Assembly (NCBI GenBank): GCA_934281565.1
Contig: CAKQXI010000001.1
Location: 1 to 64,000, forward strand
From: an uncultured Prevotella sp.
GTDB lineage: Bacteria > Bacteroidota > Bacteroidia > Bacteroidales > Bacteroidaceae
Length of the DNA stretch: 64,000 bases
Reading direction: 5' to 3'
This document shows positions 62,968 through 64,000 of this stretch, one piece after another. The stretch's first letter is position 1; each line of letters starts with the position of its first letter. The notes under the pieces were generated by a model. That model made no database searches. It was not told the DNA's origin and saw only the letters and a list, made by a program, of their open reading frames with translations. A program made the translations under genes and the position numbers.

Positions 62968-64000
62968 ATGAATAATGAATTAAGAATTATCATAAGTGGC
63001 GGTGGCACAGGAGGTCATATTTTCCCTGCTGTATCCATTGCAAATGCCATCAAGGTCAAGTACCCTGATGCAAAAATTTTGTTTGTTGGTGCATTAGGCA
63101 GAATGGAAATGCAACGTGTGCCAGCTGCAGGTTATGAAATAAAGGGCTTGCCTATCTGTGGTTTCGATAGAAAGCATTTACTCAAGAATATCGCTGTACT
63201 TTTCAAGATATGGAAAAGCCAACATATGGCGAAGAAAATCATCAAGGATTTCAAGCCTATGGTTGCTGTAGGAGTGGGTGGCTATGCCAGTGGTCCTACT
63301 CTAAATGTCTGCGCTAACAAAGGCATTCCTTGCCTCATTCAAGAGCAGAATTCTTATGCTGGTGTGACTAACAAGTTGCTTGCTAAAAAAGCAGACAAGA
63401 TTTGCGTAGCTTACGAGGGCATGGAACGTTTTTTCCCAGCAGACAAGATTATCATGACTGGTAACCCTGTTCGCCAGAATGTATTAGAAACAAATATTAC
63501 CCAGAAAGAAGCTCGCAAGTTGTTCGGTCTCGACCCTGATAAAAAAACTATTTTGCTCGTAGGTGGAAGCCTTGGAGCAAGAACCATCAATGAAAGTGTG
63601 CTTCAGCATCTTGACTTGATAAAGGAAAGTGGCGTACAGTTCATTTGGCAGACTGGCAAATATTACAACGCTGCAATCATGGAGCAACTAAAAGACAAGG
63701 AACTCCCAATGTTGAAAGTCACCGACTTCATTAGTGACATGGGAGCCGCCTATAAAGCAGCCGACTTGGTCATTAGTCGTGCTGGTGCCAGCAGTATCAG
63801 CGAGTTCTGCATTATTGGCAAGCCTGTCATCTTAGTCCCAAGCCCTAATGTGGCAGAAGATCATCAAACAAAAAATGCAATGGCATTGGTCAACAAGGAT
63901 GCAGCAATCTATGTGAAAGACTCAGAGGCAGCTTCCGTCCTTTTGAGACAAGCCATCGAAACAGTAAAAAATGAGAATAAACTTAACTCATTAAGCAATA
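62968..64000 (+). CDS. murG: UDP-GlcNAc:lipid I GlcNAc transferase, partial at the window end
   Basis: 344 codons are visible; the family is about 365 aa, so only the end is missing. It starts at the ATG at 62968. SGGGTGGHIFPA (about 10-21) is the N-terminal glycine loop. GVGGYASGP near 92 and the late IISRAGASSI-type stretch (VISRAGASSISE near 269) are typical of the acceptor and donor domains. It makes lipid II at the inner face of the membrane. Confidence 0.95.
   Translation, partial: MNNELRIIISGGGTGGHIFPAVSIANAIKVKYPDAKILFVGALGRMEMQRVPAAGYEIKGLPICGFDRKHLLKNIAVLFKIWKSQHMAKKIIKDFKPMVAVGVGGYASGPTLNVCANKGIPCLIQEQNSYAGVTNKLLAKKADKICVAYEGMERFFPADKIIMTGNPVRQNVLETNITQKEARKLFGLDPDKKTILLVGGSLGARTINESVLQHLDLIKESGVQFIWQTGKYYNAAIMEQLKDKELPMLKVTDFISDMGAAYKAADLVISRAGASSISEFCIIGKPVILVPSPNVAEDHQTKNAMALVNKDAAIYVKDSEAASVLLRQAIETVKNENKLNSLSN

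Overview
The window looks like a chromosomal segment of a Bacteroidales bacterium, most likely Prevotella/Segatella. Many genes are preceded by the Bacteroidetes-type promoter (TTTG, about 19-20 bp, TAnnTTTG). The succinylated arginine pathway (argF' family), a glsA/glsB-like lipid pair, HU-HIG proteins and a CXXCH/PD40 lipoprotein family also point there. There is no IS element, integrase or CRISPR array. Gene assignments come from reading motifs in the translated sequence; no database search was run. Region 1 (1-24143) is an arginine/proline biosynthesis cluster: argD, proC, a cupin regulator with an AMP-forming acyl-CoA ligase, proB, proA and argF'. Two accessory blocks split it. Block A (2.6-9.0 kb) holds a decayed ATPase, an AAA-ATPase/PD-(D/E)XK protein, a YcxB-like/SUFU fusion, an HU-HIG protein, an SDR enzyme and a metallophosphoesterase. 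Block B (12.3-21.7 kb) holds another ATPase, a TolC-EmrA-EmrB type efflux operon with a divergent AraC regulator, an NmrA-like protein, an AlbA_2 protein with an 11-bp tandem repeat inside its coding sequence, a small lipoprotein and a micro-ORF. The argE-like deacylase lies apart at 43.8 kb. Spacers in the arg/pro cluster carry low-complexity repeat families, including a 56-bp tandem array in front of argD and again in front of proC. Region 2 (24.3-35.6 kb) holds a RidA/chorismatase-like protein and then two paralogous two-gene modules in convergent orientation. Each module pairs a multi-TM protein having a large soluble C-terminal half with a lipoprotein carrying one CXNCH haem-like motif and PD40 beta-propeller repeats. 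The minus-strand module lies directly behind a GH53 endo-galactanase and a GH2 beta-galactosidase, apparently in one transcription unit. This paired module is the best candidate here for an undescribed system. Region 3 (35.7-53.1 kb) is mostly core genome: divergent tRNA-Phe(GAA) and tRNA-Pro(CGG), a ComEA-like HhH protein, two NSS transporters, a CYTH protein, a 49-aa membrane protein, prfB, a long-chain acyl-CoA synthetase, the argE-like gene, a dut-TPR-DUF4292-EnvC-like operon, a dGTPase-like HD hydrolase whose promoter predicts a leaderless mRNA, and the glsA/glsB-like pair. Region 4 (53.1-64.0 kb) is an 870-bp gene-free stretch with a TGAACCC repeat array, followed by the division and cell-wall (dcw) cluster rsmH-ftsL-ftsI-murE-mraY-murD-ftsW-murG, which runs off the window. 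No mraZ is present upstream of rsmH. MurE has the DNPR motif of meso-diaminopimelate enzymes.
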